Assembly (NCBI GenBank): GCA_963678705.1
Contig: OY783221.1
Span: 8,370,001 to 8,434,000 of the forward strand
Direction: 5' to 3'
From: Panorpa germanica
Taxonomy: Eukaryota > Arthropoda > Insecta > Mecoptera > Panorpidae
DNA length: 64,000 nucleotides
Shown here: positions 12,255-23,624 of the stretch, in pieces
How the letters are laid out: the number at the start of each line of letters is the position of its first letter
How positions within the stretch are numbered: position 1 is the stretch's first letter
Notes under the pieces: generated by a model
Told to the model about the DNA's origin: nothing
Database searches by the model: none
Seen by the model: the letters and a program-made list of their open reading frames with translations, nothing else
Made by a program: the position numbers and the translations under genes

Positions 12255-12543
12255 CCCTCTGTGTTGTCACTATATTTTTCTAGTCGGAAAAAACGGAATA
12301 TTGTTAAAAAATTCATAACTTTATAACAAACAAATATTAAGAAAAACAGTTGTAGACTTTTTTTATCTTAGACTATAAGCTTTCGAAAGAATGTAGTGTC
12401 TTTGGCGTGAGCAAAACCAAAACCAACCTTAAGTCCCTACCGCTACCTAGATTTTTTAGGGGGCATAGGTGAAGCGCGTTCTGTACTTATGAGAGAGAAA
12501 TAGGAGTTTGAAATTTCAACTGTTCCTTCAACCCCCAGCAGCG
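12255..12543. mobile_element. Decayed piggyBac-like MITE
   Basis: TTAA flanks both sides (12251-12254 and 12544-12547), and the left end reads CCCTCTGTGTTGTCAC. The interior from 12307 to 12395, including AAACAAATATTAAGAAAAAC and ATAAGCTTTCGAAAG, is the reverse complement of the left half of the better preserved element at 58582-58921. The right end is degenerate. TTAA duplications and CCCT starts are hallmarks of piggyBac elements. No transposase is present. Confidence 0.55.
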
Positions 12544-13419
12544 TTAAATATAATTTTGAACTTGTGAAATATACATTGATTTGTAATAATTACTATATTT
12601 AATATAATCAATTTTATATCTTTATATTTCATAAGCTGAAACTTACATTTTAGGTTAAAACCTTAAATTAACACTAAAACTCAGTGACTGGGAATGGAGC
12701 TTTAATCATTGAATATACATACTCCTACCACTTCTCCGTTTGAGCTGTCAAAATCAAATTTTATTTAAATTGCCTTGGTGTTGTCGGTGCATATAACACT
12801 AGTGAACACAATCGCATATAAGAGACTGTAGAAGATATTTGTCAGTAGTGTTTTCTAAAAAATTGTGGTATAGTGACAAGGCATATGGTTTGATGTGATA
12901 TGTTTTTTGTGAGTAAGATAGGTCTGGCAAGGCCACACAGTAATTAAACAAACAAGTTTTGAAACATAATATAAATATTGAATATTTGTTTATATTCAAA
13001 TAGATTTAAAACCATTTCTTTGATGGGTTTAGGCAAGCAAAGTACAGTTTTTATAAATCTGAAAATTATACCTTATTAAATACTAAAACAACTAAACCTA
13101 TTATTTTATTAGTAAACAATTACTGTTTGCTAAATTTGTATATATAGAAATGAAGACAAAATTTCTTGTTTATATTGAATCACAGTCAAAAACTGAGTGC
13201 AATGGAAAGAATAATTAAGTTAAGCGTGTCGTATTAAATTGCAATCATTAGTTCAAGATATTGAATAATATACCTCAACGTAGGCACAAACAATTATTAT
13301 AACCTATAAATCTATTCGATCACAGACACCTAAATCTTATGTTCTATCTATAATACTTTGATAAAATACTCTTAATTATTCCTCACTTAATTTTCTATTT
13401 GACACGGTCTTTCTTCTCT
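12544..13419. other. AT-rich non-coding DNA
   Basis: The section 12550-12710 loosely matches sequence near 21400-21545 (CTTAAATTAACACTAAA and flanks). No gene supported. Confidence 0.4.
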
Positions 13420-13690
13420 GTATAACAAGAGCTGTTCACTACTTCAGACTACCCTTCTTCCCCTGCACTCCCGTCACCCATATCCTCCAACCGTGCTTCT
13501 CACCCCTCTACCCAAAGACTTCACCAACTCCTCGCGGCATTGTACTCAACCCTGTATAGTAGTTATACCTAGCAAGAGCCAGATTGAGGAAGTCTCTTTC
13601 CCACCACTTATCAGGCTGCAAAACAATTCTCAACTTACAATGGTGCACGGTATTTTGCTCGTTTATTTGCAGAACGTGAAATCTACATGA
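13420..13690. other. CT/GC-richer island
   Basis: About 270 bp of pyrimidine-rich, C-rich sequence (for example CTTCCCCTGCACTCCCGTCA) differs sharply from the surroundings. Frames are open on both strands across it without recognisable protein character. It has no repeat partner in this window. It could be a regulatory or conserved non-coding element, or an unrecognised exon or UTR. Confidence 0.25.
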
Positions 13691-14999
13691 ATGTGCGATA
13701 GTGTTAGAAATAGGAGTAGGTAGTCGAAAGTGGGAGAGGTATAATATAAAGGAATGTCTGTATGTATGTATCACAGGTTCAGGTATCTTTTATGGTGGTT
13801 TACTTTCTTTAAGGTTTTAAACTGATAGTATCTCCTTCGTTGGTGAAAAATACTTTTTAAAAAGAGGATGCACATAAAAACGTTTTGTTAGTCATGTAAC
13901 TATGAATGGATTCTCCGGAATTTGTATTTGTGACTTCCTGGAGGAACACACGGTGGTTATCTGAAACAAATTAGATGAATTATTATATAAAGTGTTTAAA
14001 TATAAAGTACTTGCTTCAAATTAGATAAAACTTGATCAACGCTGATTAAAATTCGATATGAGTTACACCTTTTGTTTTGAATCTTATAAAAAAATCTATT
14101 GCACTTTCGTATATTTTGTTATGCTTTTATTATAGTGAAAACATGTACAAATCACACGTAATATACCTTATACGATTTTTTTATTAAAAAATAGACAGAA
14201 TTTCAGTTTAAAGTTTTTTTACCGCCATTTTTACTTATATATGGAACATTGTCATTTTATTTCTAACCTCAAATTTAAAAATTTAACTTTAACCATTAAT
14301 ATTGTGTATTTCTAAATAAAAAGAGGTATAACGTATATTACATAGAGATTTGTACATGTTTTTAGTATACAACAAACGCCATTAAACATACAAAAATGCA
14401 GTAGTTTTTTAATGAGATTTAAAACAAAAGGTGTACCTATATCGAATAATCACCAAAATGGGTAAAAAAGAAAGTAATAATTTTAATTGGTCACCAGCAG
14501 TCGCTGCATACTTCTCCCCAACCCTCTCCTTCTCTTGCACATCTAATTTAACAAAGACAGTCCAATTCCATTATGACAGGTATATAAGGTTAATTTTATC
14601 ACAACGGAAGATCGTTTTGTCATAAATCTTATAATAACAAAGACCATTTAGATAGCCTCAGGTTTCTTTCTTCTTCAAAGTAATATCGTTTAAACACCTT
14701 TTTAATATTGTGTTTTATTTAATTTAAAATAAAAACTTAGAATACAAATTTATGATTATGAATTTAGAATATAAACTATTACTTGGGAATAGAACTAAAT
14801 AGCCTCCTTCTAAAATTATAGATACCAAGAAACTAGGTACGTTCTCTTTCTTTCTTTATTATTACTTCTTCTAAACAAAATAATGAAGCTTTTAAATAAC
14901 AATTTACTATGTAAATAAGTTTGATTGTTATTTATATAAATGTTATATTTAATTAATTAAATAGTATATTAAAGAATCCCCCCAAACGATTCCATCTTG
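13691..14999. other. AT-rich non-coding DNA
   Basis: No supported feature. The 64-codon frame at 14431-14625 is unrecognised. Confidence 0.4.
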
Positions 15000-15185
15000 A
15001 TGACTCTGATAGAATCCCCACCGTGGTAGAGTCAGTCACGAGGAGCGAGCAGTGAGCAGTGCCGATGCCGTTTGCTTGTACGTTGAAGCTTTAAAAGGGT
15101 AGGACGGGAAGTGAAAGGGATGAGGAGAGTGTTAAGGGAGAACTATCGATCGTTCGCGACCACACCCAAGCAACCGTACTAGAAA
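15000..15185. other. GC-richer island
   Basis: Around 185 bp, from about ACTCTGATAGAATCCCC to AAGCAACCGTACTAG, is much richer in G and C than its flanks. It includes GGAGCGAGCAGTGAGCAGTG and ATCGATCGTTCGCGACC. No ORF, RNA fold or repeat partner was recognised. A regulatory role is possible but unproven. Confidence 0.25.
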
Positions 15186-15619
15186 GTATCTCACAATTAT
15201 CATTGTGTAAACGTATACAAATATTTTGAAATAAATAAATACTTGCTTGTAGGGCAAACCGTCAAGTATTATATTGTTAACAATAGAGCAACGTGTTATC
15301 AAATAAATACCAGCGAATGTTGCATCTTTTCCGGCATTTTTATTTCCTTCTCTAATTTAATTTGCTTTTTGATGATATTTTATTATTTATATATCAGTGA
15401 TAGATGGTCCTATAATAGTCAAGTCACACATAATATATAACATAAATGGTCGCGCCTCCAACCCTTATAAACTGCAATTAAACTAATCTATCACTAATAG
15501 CAAATATACAAAAATGCATAAATATTAACCTTATAATTAATCCTTATATAATAATCCTCATTATACTAAGGATTAAGATACTACAATCTTTAAAAAGTTT
15601 TGTATGTATGCTAATGCAT
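15186..15619. other. AT-rich non-coding DNA
   Basis: No supported feature; the 65-codon frame at 15243-15440 is unrecognised. Confidence 0.4.
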
Positions 15620-15780
15620 CCCGAGTCGAAATTTTAGACCTATCCTGATCCTAAAAATGGATCCTTGCCCCTCTTTTCATCCTAAAAACAGTACAGTGAA
15701 CCTCGTCTCATCCTAAACGTTATTATATGACCCTCGCTTCATCCTAAATTAAATCCATGATCGTCGCCTTATTTTAAATT
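15620..15780 (+). repeat. Degenerate tandem repeat, ~37-bp unit
   Basis: Four imperfect units share a core like CCTCGYYTCATCCTAAA: CCCTCTTTTCATCCTAAA (15669), CCTCGTCTCATCCTAAA (15701), CCTCGCTTCATCCTAAA (15732) and TCGTCGCCTTATTTTAAA (15761). The spacing is 30-38 bp. An earlier TATCCTGATCCTAAA (15641) may be a further unit. The array is not seen elsewhere in the window. Confidence 0.6.
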
Positions 15781-15986
15781 TGTTTTATTTTTAAAATCTT
15801 TAAACCTGTGAATCTGATTTGAACCTAAGAGGGTCAAAAGGAATGTTTTATATGAAAGGTTGAAAAATATGTCACAAAACGTTATATATTGGTTAAAATC
15901 GTTTACGTTACATGTAACTTTTATTATGTTAGATAAACTTGAAATATACTTCTTCAGCGTATATTATATATTATAAATTGTAAAGT

Positions 15987-16016
15987 ATAGTTTTATATTT
16001 ATAAATATAAAACTAT
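15987..16016. repeat. Perfect 30-bp palindrome
   Basis: ATAGTTTTATATTTA is followed at once by its exact reverse complement TAAATATAAAACTAT, with no spacer. A partial third arm (TTTTATATTTATAAA) follows at 16020. It could extrude as a cruciform. No terminator or transposon context was recognised. Confidence 0.75.
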
Positions 16017-18453
16017 GCTTTTATATTTATAAATTTAGATCACTAATATCAAGAGCATCTTTTTAGCCACTGTTTTAAATCTATTAATAAATTGTTACTT
16101 TAGAATACTATTTTTTAATAACTTGGTTACCTATATAACATTTCTACTGTATATAAATAAATATAACAACTGTTTCCCATCACTCATAAGAAGCAAAAGT
16201 CTATCCCAATAAAAAAAATGTAAATGCCTAAGCCGGTATTTAACTGGTTTGGTATACACACTTTGTATTTGTAGCATGTAAATATAAATGCTCCAGGAAG
16301 AGAATTCTGTAAATTGACTAGGAATGGCGAAGTTTGTACTTTCGCTTCAAATATAATAGTGTTTATTCGGCTCTATATAGCGGAAGCACCTTACCCTAGC
16401 AGTCACCCTGAAGTGCCTTGAAATTAAAATGTTCATAAAAACTAACGATTAAAAAGCAAGCATTACGTTGACCTAGTGAATTATACAAGTATTTCCCAGT
16501 AGTAGACATGCTCAATCCGTTTAAACATACCACGCGATAATACCCCCTCTTTACTCTTTCACTCTTTTACACGATTTCCTCTCTCCACACCTGACACCCT
16601 TGCTCTACACACTCTGAAGTTACCGAGGTCTCTCGATGTACTACTACTTTGCATATAAAATACTAAACATTATTTGTTTTAGCTTATCTATGGGAATGTG
16701 TTTCGCTTGTATTAAATAAATGCAAATGTATTTGAAATATGATGTTTAAAATAGTTGGGTGTAATATTAAGACTAGATAATTAAATTGAAGTTGAAACAT
16801 GAACTTTTATAGCTTGTAGATAAATATATAATAATGGATTATGTGCTGACAAAACATAACTATAGTTTTCAACGTTTAAGCACATTTAATTTATTTTAAA
16901 ACATGCTCAATTACTCTACTATATTTTTTACATGTTTTTGGCGTACAAGTTACTTGCGTTAAATGCATAAAGTAAACAGTCCTTCACCCCCCAATAATTC
17001 ATGCTAACTTTTGTTCAAACCTTTTGACAATAAGGACCAAAATCTGTCCATCGCTCTTGTAAAACCTTGCCTATTCAATATATAAATGTGTTAGTTAGAA
17101 TGAGAGGAGATAATAGCCGTATTTTTTCTCTTTTTAAACATGTAGTTAGTAATAGGGGTTCAAAAAGTCAATCTTTAATGGTTGAATATCCACCAATAAA
17201 GTATACATGAAATAAACAATACCGTTGTTGTTCTATAATTTAAATACTTGATGGTGCAGAGTATAAACACAAATGCCATGAAGTATAGAATTATTAATCC
17301 CTGACTGAAACCTTTCACAACTTCGTACAGAACTCTCGAGATGAAGATACATAAGGGTTATTTATATTTTGTCTCTTTCTAACAAGTTATTTATAATTGA
17401 ACAGAGTGTGATAGGGATAGTTTTGTTTGAGAAAATCAAGAGTTTTTATTACGTTATTTTATTATTCGTTGCTAGCATAAAACCTTTTATAATAAAAGTA
17501 TAAAATTTAGTTGGAAGGAAACTTTAAAATTCTCTTTTAATAGTTGTGATAGTATTTCTATTATTGATTTACTTCACAGAAGATCTTGGTAATATGCAAA
17601 TAAAAGAATGCAATATTATTAGTCGCGTTGTCATTTTCGTGACCTACTATTAACGTTGGCTGCACTTATATTTGCATATAATACATTCTGTCATGAGATT
17701 TAAACTCAGAAATATCGTAGTACAATTTCTTCCAGTTCAAACTTTTTTTTTTTGGAAAGCAAATATTTTCAGTGGAAACATTTGTGCTGACAGAGCAAAC
17801 ATTCGACTATTTGTAGACGAACGCTTTCAATAACACTATATCAATGCGTACGTATCTGACACATCAGCAAAGAGCGCGAAAACGCATTTGTGATGGTGTT
17901 TTAGTATGTACAAGGTTTGCCTTCGTTGTACCATTAATTTTGCAGTGCAGTTATTTTTGTATTCTGTTGTAAAATGGGTGTTGTCCCTTGTCCTTCGTAT
18001 TATATTATGTTCTATTGAAAAAGGTAGTGCCCTGTCTAAGAAGGAAGGCAGCAATAACTAATAGACAAATCAAAGAAATGTCTGCCAGTAATATTCCCCT
18101 GGGCCTGGCAGTATATATTTGTGACATGCAAATAAGTACCGACCTACCTTATGACTACATGAAGAAACAAACTCAATATACATTAAAACAATCATAAAAT
18201 AGCAAACAGAAAAATTTGACACCATAAAAACTTACAAAAATCCATTAATACACTATCTTGGACAATAGACTTGGTTTAAATGCAAGCTACACAAAATCAA
18301 TATTAAATCACCAATAATTTTTGTTATTCTAAATTCATAATATTATAAGTTTACATTCTATATTCAATAGAAAATACATATATATTAAAACTTTATTCTT
18401 TTATTAAAAACACTGCTTAAAATTGCATTTGTTATAATCAGATTCGTGACAGT
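16017..18453. other. AT-rich non-coding DNA
   Basis: A small CT-rich patch at about 16540-16635 resembles the islands at 13.4 and 37.9 kb. The overlapping 72- and 69-codon frames at 17836-18197 lie on opposite strands and show no recognisable motif. No gene supported. Confidence 0.4.
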
Positions 18454-19057
18454 AATGGGCTTGTGTCCTCATTTTTTAGTGGTCGATTTTTCAATTGTTG
18501 ATTGAAATTGATGTTACTGTGTATTGGCGTGTCTATTTTATTAAATATCTAAATGTTGACGAAGATATAGCAATTAAAAATTTGAATTGTAGTTTTAGCG
18601 CTAGAAATGGTCAGCCATATTTGTATGACGTGAAATGCATTTTAACGTCAGTTATTTGTTGAGTAGGTCAGTCAAATAATCAAGTCAAATCAAAGAATAA
18701 TAAGTTTTTATTTTATTTAACCCTGCTAAGGCAGATATAATATTGAAATTTGATTGTTCCTTGAAATAGCTGTAAATAATATTTGATATTTTGATATATA
18801 AATACATATAGCAGACATTTATGAGCTGTAAGGTTGGTAACCTTACACAAGGATTGTGATGTCACATGCACTTGGAATGTGTACAACGTTGAATCCCTTT
18901 AATAATTAAAAAGACAAAATGACTTTTTTAATTGTTAATATCTCTTAACATATAAGGAGTTATTAAAAAATAATTGAACATTTGAGGTTCTAGTAACCCA
19001 CTTTATCCATATATAGTACACTTTTATAGAAATTAAGACATAGGACACAAGTCCATT
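18454..19057 (+). mobile_element. Family A MITE, full-length, uninterrupted
   Basis: At 604 bp this is the cleanest copy: AATGGGCTTGTGTCC at the left, GGACACAAGTCCATT at the right (one mismatch). It gives the empty site for the family B insertion in the 5631 copy (GGTTCTAGTAACCCAC here). The flanks GT and GG share no direct repeat, supporting the absence of a target duplication. Non-coding. Confidence 0.8.
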
Positions 19058-20294
19058 GGAAATTAGTGCTACATCCTAATGCGACACTGTTCTTAGGGTT
19101 GTTTTCCTACCTAACGTAAGCGATGAGGGAGGAGGAGCAGGGAACGTATAATGAACCTCTTGTTTATGTATTGGATAAATAATGTGAATTCCATAATCAA
19201 TTATGTCTCCTTAAAAGCCATGTCCACGTGACATTTTTATCATAATATTGGGCATGTGTCATCAACATTCTCTACAAAACTAAAGTTTTTTAATTAAAAA
19301 AAAACAAATTCTTTAGTACATTAAAATTAAAATAAAACTACAAAAATCTCAACATTTATTTTGTTTGGTTATGTATGCCTTGCCTTGTATATGTATAAAT
19401 GCAATATAAAAAGTTGTTCCCAGTTGAGAGACTCACACAAGAAAGTATCAAAAAATATGTTATTGTTACAAGAGCTATGGGACTAAATATTTCATAAGCA
19501 TGCCGCTTCGCTTACAGAGAACTATTGCATAGAAATAATTTATTTATGAAACAACAGTGATTTAATATAACTAATTGTATACTTTATGGTACGGAAATAG
19601 CAGGATTCAGTAATTACAGACATAGGAATCGGACTCGGACTAGCTCGTCGTCGCTCGGGGCCTATTGAGAAAATTGTAGACCGAGAGCCGAGATGGTAAT
19701 CATCTTGCAAATTATAATGCCAAAACTTTTAAAATTTGTGCGATTGTCTTTAGATTATATAGTACAAACTGTCTTAAACAAAATTGTTAGTGTTTTTTGT
19801 TGTTGATCGTTTCTTGGACTTCGTAGACAAATAGCCTTTTATCGCATCCGATAATGTTCTTCCTCTTTTTTAAACTTTATATCCCGTCAAGAAGAACGAT
19901 CTATCAGAAGCACTGCTGTTTCGAATCGTATCTAAGAAAGCGGTGTTAACAAAGAGCGTTAGTCAAATCTGTAAAAATTGTTTTACGTGTTTCTATGGTA
20001 ATTGTCTAATAATCGTATAAGAGTCACTATCTGAAATCATACTTATCACAAAAACTAGTCCACCAAAACACAATAAATAAGAATTGTTTTTGAAGATACT
20101 GATGCTGGTGTTTTTTAAACGTAAATTGCTTTTATCTTTACGCAAAAAAATTTCTATTTAGTATTAATTTTCGTTTAAATTTAGATCGGTTATCAGGTTT
20201 TTTATATAGCAACTATGCTATAAGTTACATTGCGGGTCGCCAACTCGGTTAAAATTTAATTTTGTCTGTACTCCTGGATATGTGGATATTAATA
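19058..20294. other. Non-coding DNA
   Basis: No supported gene. The part 19620-19700 is GC-richer (CTCGTCGTCGCTCGGGGCC) but has no recognised meaning. Confidence 0.4.
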
Positions 20295-21012
20295 CAGTAG
20301 GGCCTCGGTAATCCGGACTCTCGCTTGTTCGGTGATCGCTGTAATCCGGCCGGGCAATGGGATTCGCGGGGGAGGCCCGGCGGCGTGTAGGTGCGGGGGC
20401 TGTCATGAGCCAATGCGCCGTCAGTCTTTTGTTTATCGCCTTTCGTGTAATACGTAGTGTCAATTAAGTTCGCTCGCTAACATCATGGCGCCGCCACGTA
20501 AACATTCGACATTAACAATAAAAGACAAATTACGGATTATAGAAATGTTAGATAAGGGTGACAGTGAGTGTGAGGACGATGAGGAAGATGAGGACAATAG
20601 CGTTGAAATTCTAAAAATCACAAAAGTTGGTAATTCAGAGGCAGTAGGAGCTTTAAACACTGCTTTAAAATGGGCTGAAGATAACGAATTTGATAGCCAC
20701 GAAGTTATGTTTCTCCGTCGACTTAGAGACCGGGCTTTCGAAATGAAGTGCGAGAATTATAAACAGAAGAGTATTACAGACTTTTTCAAGAAGAATTAAC
20801 TAATGTTTTATTTTAACTTACTGATTTCCTTACATAGTTGTAATTCTGAACATGTACATTTTGTCTATATGCTATAATTTAAAAATTGATTAAAGAAACT
20901 AAGGTTAAACATGTGTTTTATTAACATTTAATATAGCATACTATAATCCGGACGCCTCGATAATCCAGAAAGGGTCTTGTTTTTGTCTCTCCGGATTAAC
21001 GAGGCCCTACTG
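20295..21012 (+). mobile_element. Internally deleted pogo/Tigger-type DNA transposon
   Basis: The element is 718 bp, flanked by TA on both sides (20293-20294 and 21013-21014). Its ends form a 23-bp inverted repeat with one mismatch (CAGTAGGGCCTCGGTAATCC against CAGTAGGGCCTCGTTAATCC). Further ATAATCC-type motifs lie just inside both ends, as in pogo/Tigger elements that carry extra transposase-binding sites. Inside is one intact 104-codon ORF made of the extreme N- and C-terminal parts of a pogo-type transposase; the catalytic DDE/D core is missing. The GC content is higher than in the flanks, especially 20310-20420. It can move only with transposase supplied elsewhere. Confidence 0.85.
20485..20799 (+). 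CDS. Truncated pogo-type transposase: first HTH helix joined to acidic, PIP-box C-terminus
   Basis: The 104-residue product starts MAPPRKHSTLTIKDKLRIIE, the first part of the CENP-B-type helix-turn-helix by which pogo transposases bind their ends. At about residue 25 it jumps to an acidic stretch (DSECEDDEEDEDN, 26-38). It then runs through a helical segment (about 45-92) to Q94-K-S-I97-T-D-F100-F101, a perfect QxxIxxFF PCNA-interacting motif. Pogo transposase is known to bind PCNA through such a C-terminal motif. The second and third HTH helices and the whole catalytic domain (several hundred residues) are absent, so it can neither cut DNA nor, probably, bind it specifically. The frame is nevertheless intact from an ATG in good context (ATCATGGCG). 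It may be a passive deletion derivative, a repressor of relatives, or a retained small protein. Expression is unknown. Confidence 0.65.
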   Translation: MAPPRKHSTLTIKDKLRIIEMLDKGDSECEDDEEDEDNSVEILKITKVGNSEAVGALNTALKWAEDNEFDSHEVMFLRRLRDRAFEMKCENYKQKSITDFFKKN

Positions 21013-21584
21013 TATTTCTTAATTAGCAGTTTGTTTATTAATACATGTATTAATTTGTTTTATACCTCAGGTAGTACCTGTTCCTATCAAAAACAACTTA
21101 TTTCTGTCATGGTTTACGTTCTATACATCATATACGTCTGTGAAACAGGTAAGATACGTTGTTGCCACAGTCTAATAAAATAGAAAGTCAGATTATTTAA
21201 AGCGTTAGCATTTAAATTAAAATAATTGCTTACAATGTTATTAAAACGGATTGACAATTAATATTATGAATATACAATGTATGTAAAATGCAGTACGTTG
21301 CAATAAATAGTTTATATACATTACACTCATCTTTGAACCAGAATTATACCATTTTATGATTATATATTTAATTTAAGAATATAACTTTAACTGTAAGTTT
21401 CAGCTTGTGAAAACATGCGTCGTTTGTCAGTAATATACTTTATTTAATAATAATTAATATCTATATTCAATATAATCAATTTTACTTCATTATATTTTTG
21501 AAGGTGAAGTTTATAATCTTAAATTAACACTAAATTTCAGTGAGTGGTAATCGACCGTGTGCTCTCGCACTATTCCACTCACAG
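21013..21584. other. AT-rich non-coding DNA
   Basis: It includes, near 21400-21545, a stretch loosely repeated at 12550-12710. No gene supported. Confidence 0.4.
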
Positions 21585-21716
21585 CTTGTTGTAATATCCT
21601 GCTGCGACGTGCAGCTGAAACTGAAGCCCTTGCCGTGGCCGTGGCCGAGGCGTGCAGAGACTTGCTACAGCTAAGCATCCCTGGAGACCTGAAGTCCATG
21701 AACAACGATATCATGG
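21585..21716 (+). CDS. Possible internal exon of an unidentified host gene
   Basis: A 132-bp block has markedly higher GC and GC-ending codons in an otherwise AT-rich region. Read forward it encodes a helix-like segment with ILLRRAAETEALAVAVAEAC then RDLLQLSIPGDLKSMNNDIM. Upstream lies a plausible acceptor (TATTCCACTCACAG, 21571-21584) and downstream a weak donor (ATGG/GTACAC). The reverse strand is also open and has a good donor (GTGAGT, at the same place as the forward acceptor), so the strand is not certain. The protein family is not recognised and no partner exon was found. It could equally be a fragment of a transposon gene. Confidence 0.3.
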
Positions 21717-22591
21717 GTACACGGGTTACTTGCTTCTGAGACTTCAGATTTCGTAGCAATTAGATTTAAATGCACTTATTTAAATGTAAGAGTAAGATAC
21801 TTCGAGTTTAAGAAACACTTCAAAATGATTAAGAATGTAAACATGTTGTTAACTTTAACTACAATATATTTGTTGCATCATAACAACATTCTTTTAAAGT
21901 TACTTTACAAATTAGTGTTGTTTGTTTTAATTGAAAAATTCTTATTGAAATCTGTTATAATTCGTTTGAAATTATTGAATAAATAACAGGTTTTATGATG
22001 AGTTTTAATAAAGATAATATGTGTGCAGTAGCGGACTAGGAGGCCTACTAAAATTGATTTACTTATTTGAATATATTTTTTTGGTCTCATGTATCAACGT
22101 TCGTTTCAATCATGTATCTCTTTGGGGCCAATTTTTTCAATAATATGTATTTGTTACTTATTTAGCTAATTTTTATTAGAAAATCTACCGATTTATTTTT
22201 ATATTTAAATAACACCTAAAATGTATTTCTATCCATGCAAAGGATTAGAACTTTGTATAAAAATTTTTTGAAACCGAAATTTTATCTAATATACTGTCTA
22301 ATTACCTAATATATATAGTTTTGTGACCTAGTTTATGATTTATGAATAATAAATCTACCTTTTTGCGCATTACCATACTCTTTACACCTTTTGAGAACAT
22401 CTTTTATAAGGATTATAACATTTTAAATCTTCAAGGATTAAGGGATTTTAAAATTACTATAAAGTAAGACCCTTTACCTTTTGTTTCGTGTTTTGTGGAT
22501 AAAATTATGATCTTATTGGATTATAGTATGCCACTCAAAATAAAGAGAAAAGAAGAACTAATAATTTATTTATTGAAATATATGTATATAC
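21717..22591. other. AT-rich non-coding DNA
   Basis: No gene supported. At 22026 CAGTAGCGGACTAGGAGGCCT has a hAT-like start, without a partner end. Confidence 0.4.
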
Positions 22592-23339
22592 TGTTGTAAA
22601 ATTGTGTCGTATTGTCGTTCTGGAGGAGATTACTCAGCTTACTAGTACATTCTGCAGGGATGCTAGCTTCTGGTAGTAGATTCTTCAGTTGACGACTTCC
22701 AACACCAATTACAGTAGTAATCGAATATCTTTCTTAAGATGATTAATAAGGATTCTTGTTCAGACGGTGTATTGTTGCAATTAGAGAATACTTGAGCGGT
22801 CTAAAGTAACCTCGTTGCGACATGCGACGGTTGAACAATTAGTATCTTTTTATTACTATTAATACAAACACTTTTATTAAAATATATCATTTATTCGTTG
22901 TAATATTATATCTGCTTACTTAATTACAATAGTATTTTATTAGATTAACGAAGATGACAGATATAAAACAAAATGTAATTCTATAGTGTTATAATTTAAT
23001 TAATAGTTGAAATGTGCTCACTATTCAATACGTACGAAGTTGCGAATAGTAATGCTTGCTTTGAGACTCAGGAGAAGACTGGCTTTCAGCGTCTTGTGCA
23101 ATTTAATATATAATAATTTATTTCACATCACAGAACGCCAATACTGAATTACCAGCATTAAATCAATATTAATCTCCACAAACCAGAGACAATATTTATA
23201 AGCGCTAAACTTAAATAATTATTCTTTACAATCTTAATACTAATACAAAAACTGTTTACATAATATAATTCTATTACATAATTAACATTTAATATCATTA
23301 AAAATAAAAGGTAAGTGCGACATATGCGTACTTACAACA
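22592..23339 (-). repeat. 3' LTR of copy 1
   Basis: 748 bp, with terminal TGTTGT/ACAACA. Its first bases read TGTTGTAAAATTGTGTCG, the same as the partner LTR at 29737-30484 and different from the copy 2 LTRs (TGTTGTAAAAATGTTGTCG). Confidence 0.95.
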
Positions 23340-23624
23340 CTCCTCAACCAAAGAAAAGGAACGCATATAAAACAAAACATATGCGTTTCTGCTCTAAGGA
23401 AAAGAAAAAGGAAAAATTGTGATAGGGGAGATGTCGTACATATCACAACACCCCCTTTCAAAAAAAAAGGGACACGTATAAAAACAAAATATACGAGTTA
23501 CAATTCTAGAAAAAAACAAAAAGAGAAGCAAAGTGTCGACAACGATTCTGATCCCATCGTATAGAGTTAACACTGCTCCACAAAACAATCATCCCTGACA
23601 AAATCCATTTCATTCGTCAAGTTT
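23340..23624 (-). promoter_or_regulatory. 3' untranslated region and polypurine tract of copy 1
   Basis: Between the pol stop and the 3' LTR are 285 bp. On the element's strand the base run directly before the LTR reads GGTTGAGGAG, the expected place for the plus-strand primer (polypurine tract), and a GGGGGTG-like purine/pyrimidine patch lies further upstream. A 64-codon hydrophobic minus-strand frame (23588-23394) is present in both copies but has no envelope features, and I treat it as non-coding. Confidence 0.6.

Noticed and set aside
13493..13774. Overlapping 65- and 88-codon frames on both strands
   Set aside because: Open frames follow from the CT-rich composition; no motif or splice context decides for either.
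17836..18197. Opposed frames of 72 and 69 codons
   Set aside because: No motif, no splice signals, and neither strand favoured.
20218..20660. Minus-strand frames across the pogo element
   Set aside because: One includes the terminal repeat and the other is the complement of the acidic and coding part (poly-Ser). They are better explained by the element and its forward ORF.
23394..23588. 64-codon hydrophobic minus-strand frame between pol and the 3' LTR, possible env remnant
   Set aside because: Too short, no signal peptide, furin or fusion features. Its presence in both copies follows from their near identity.
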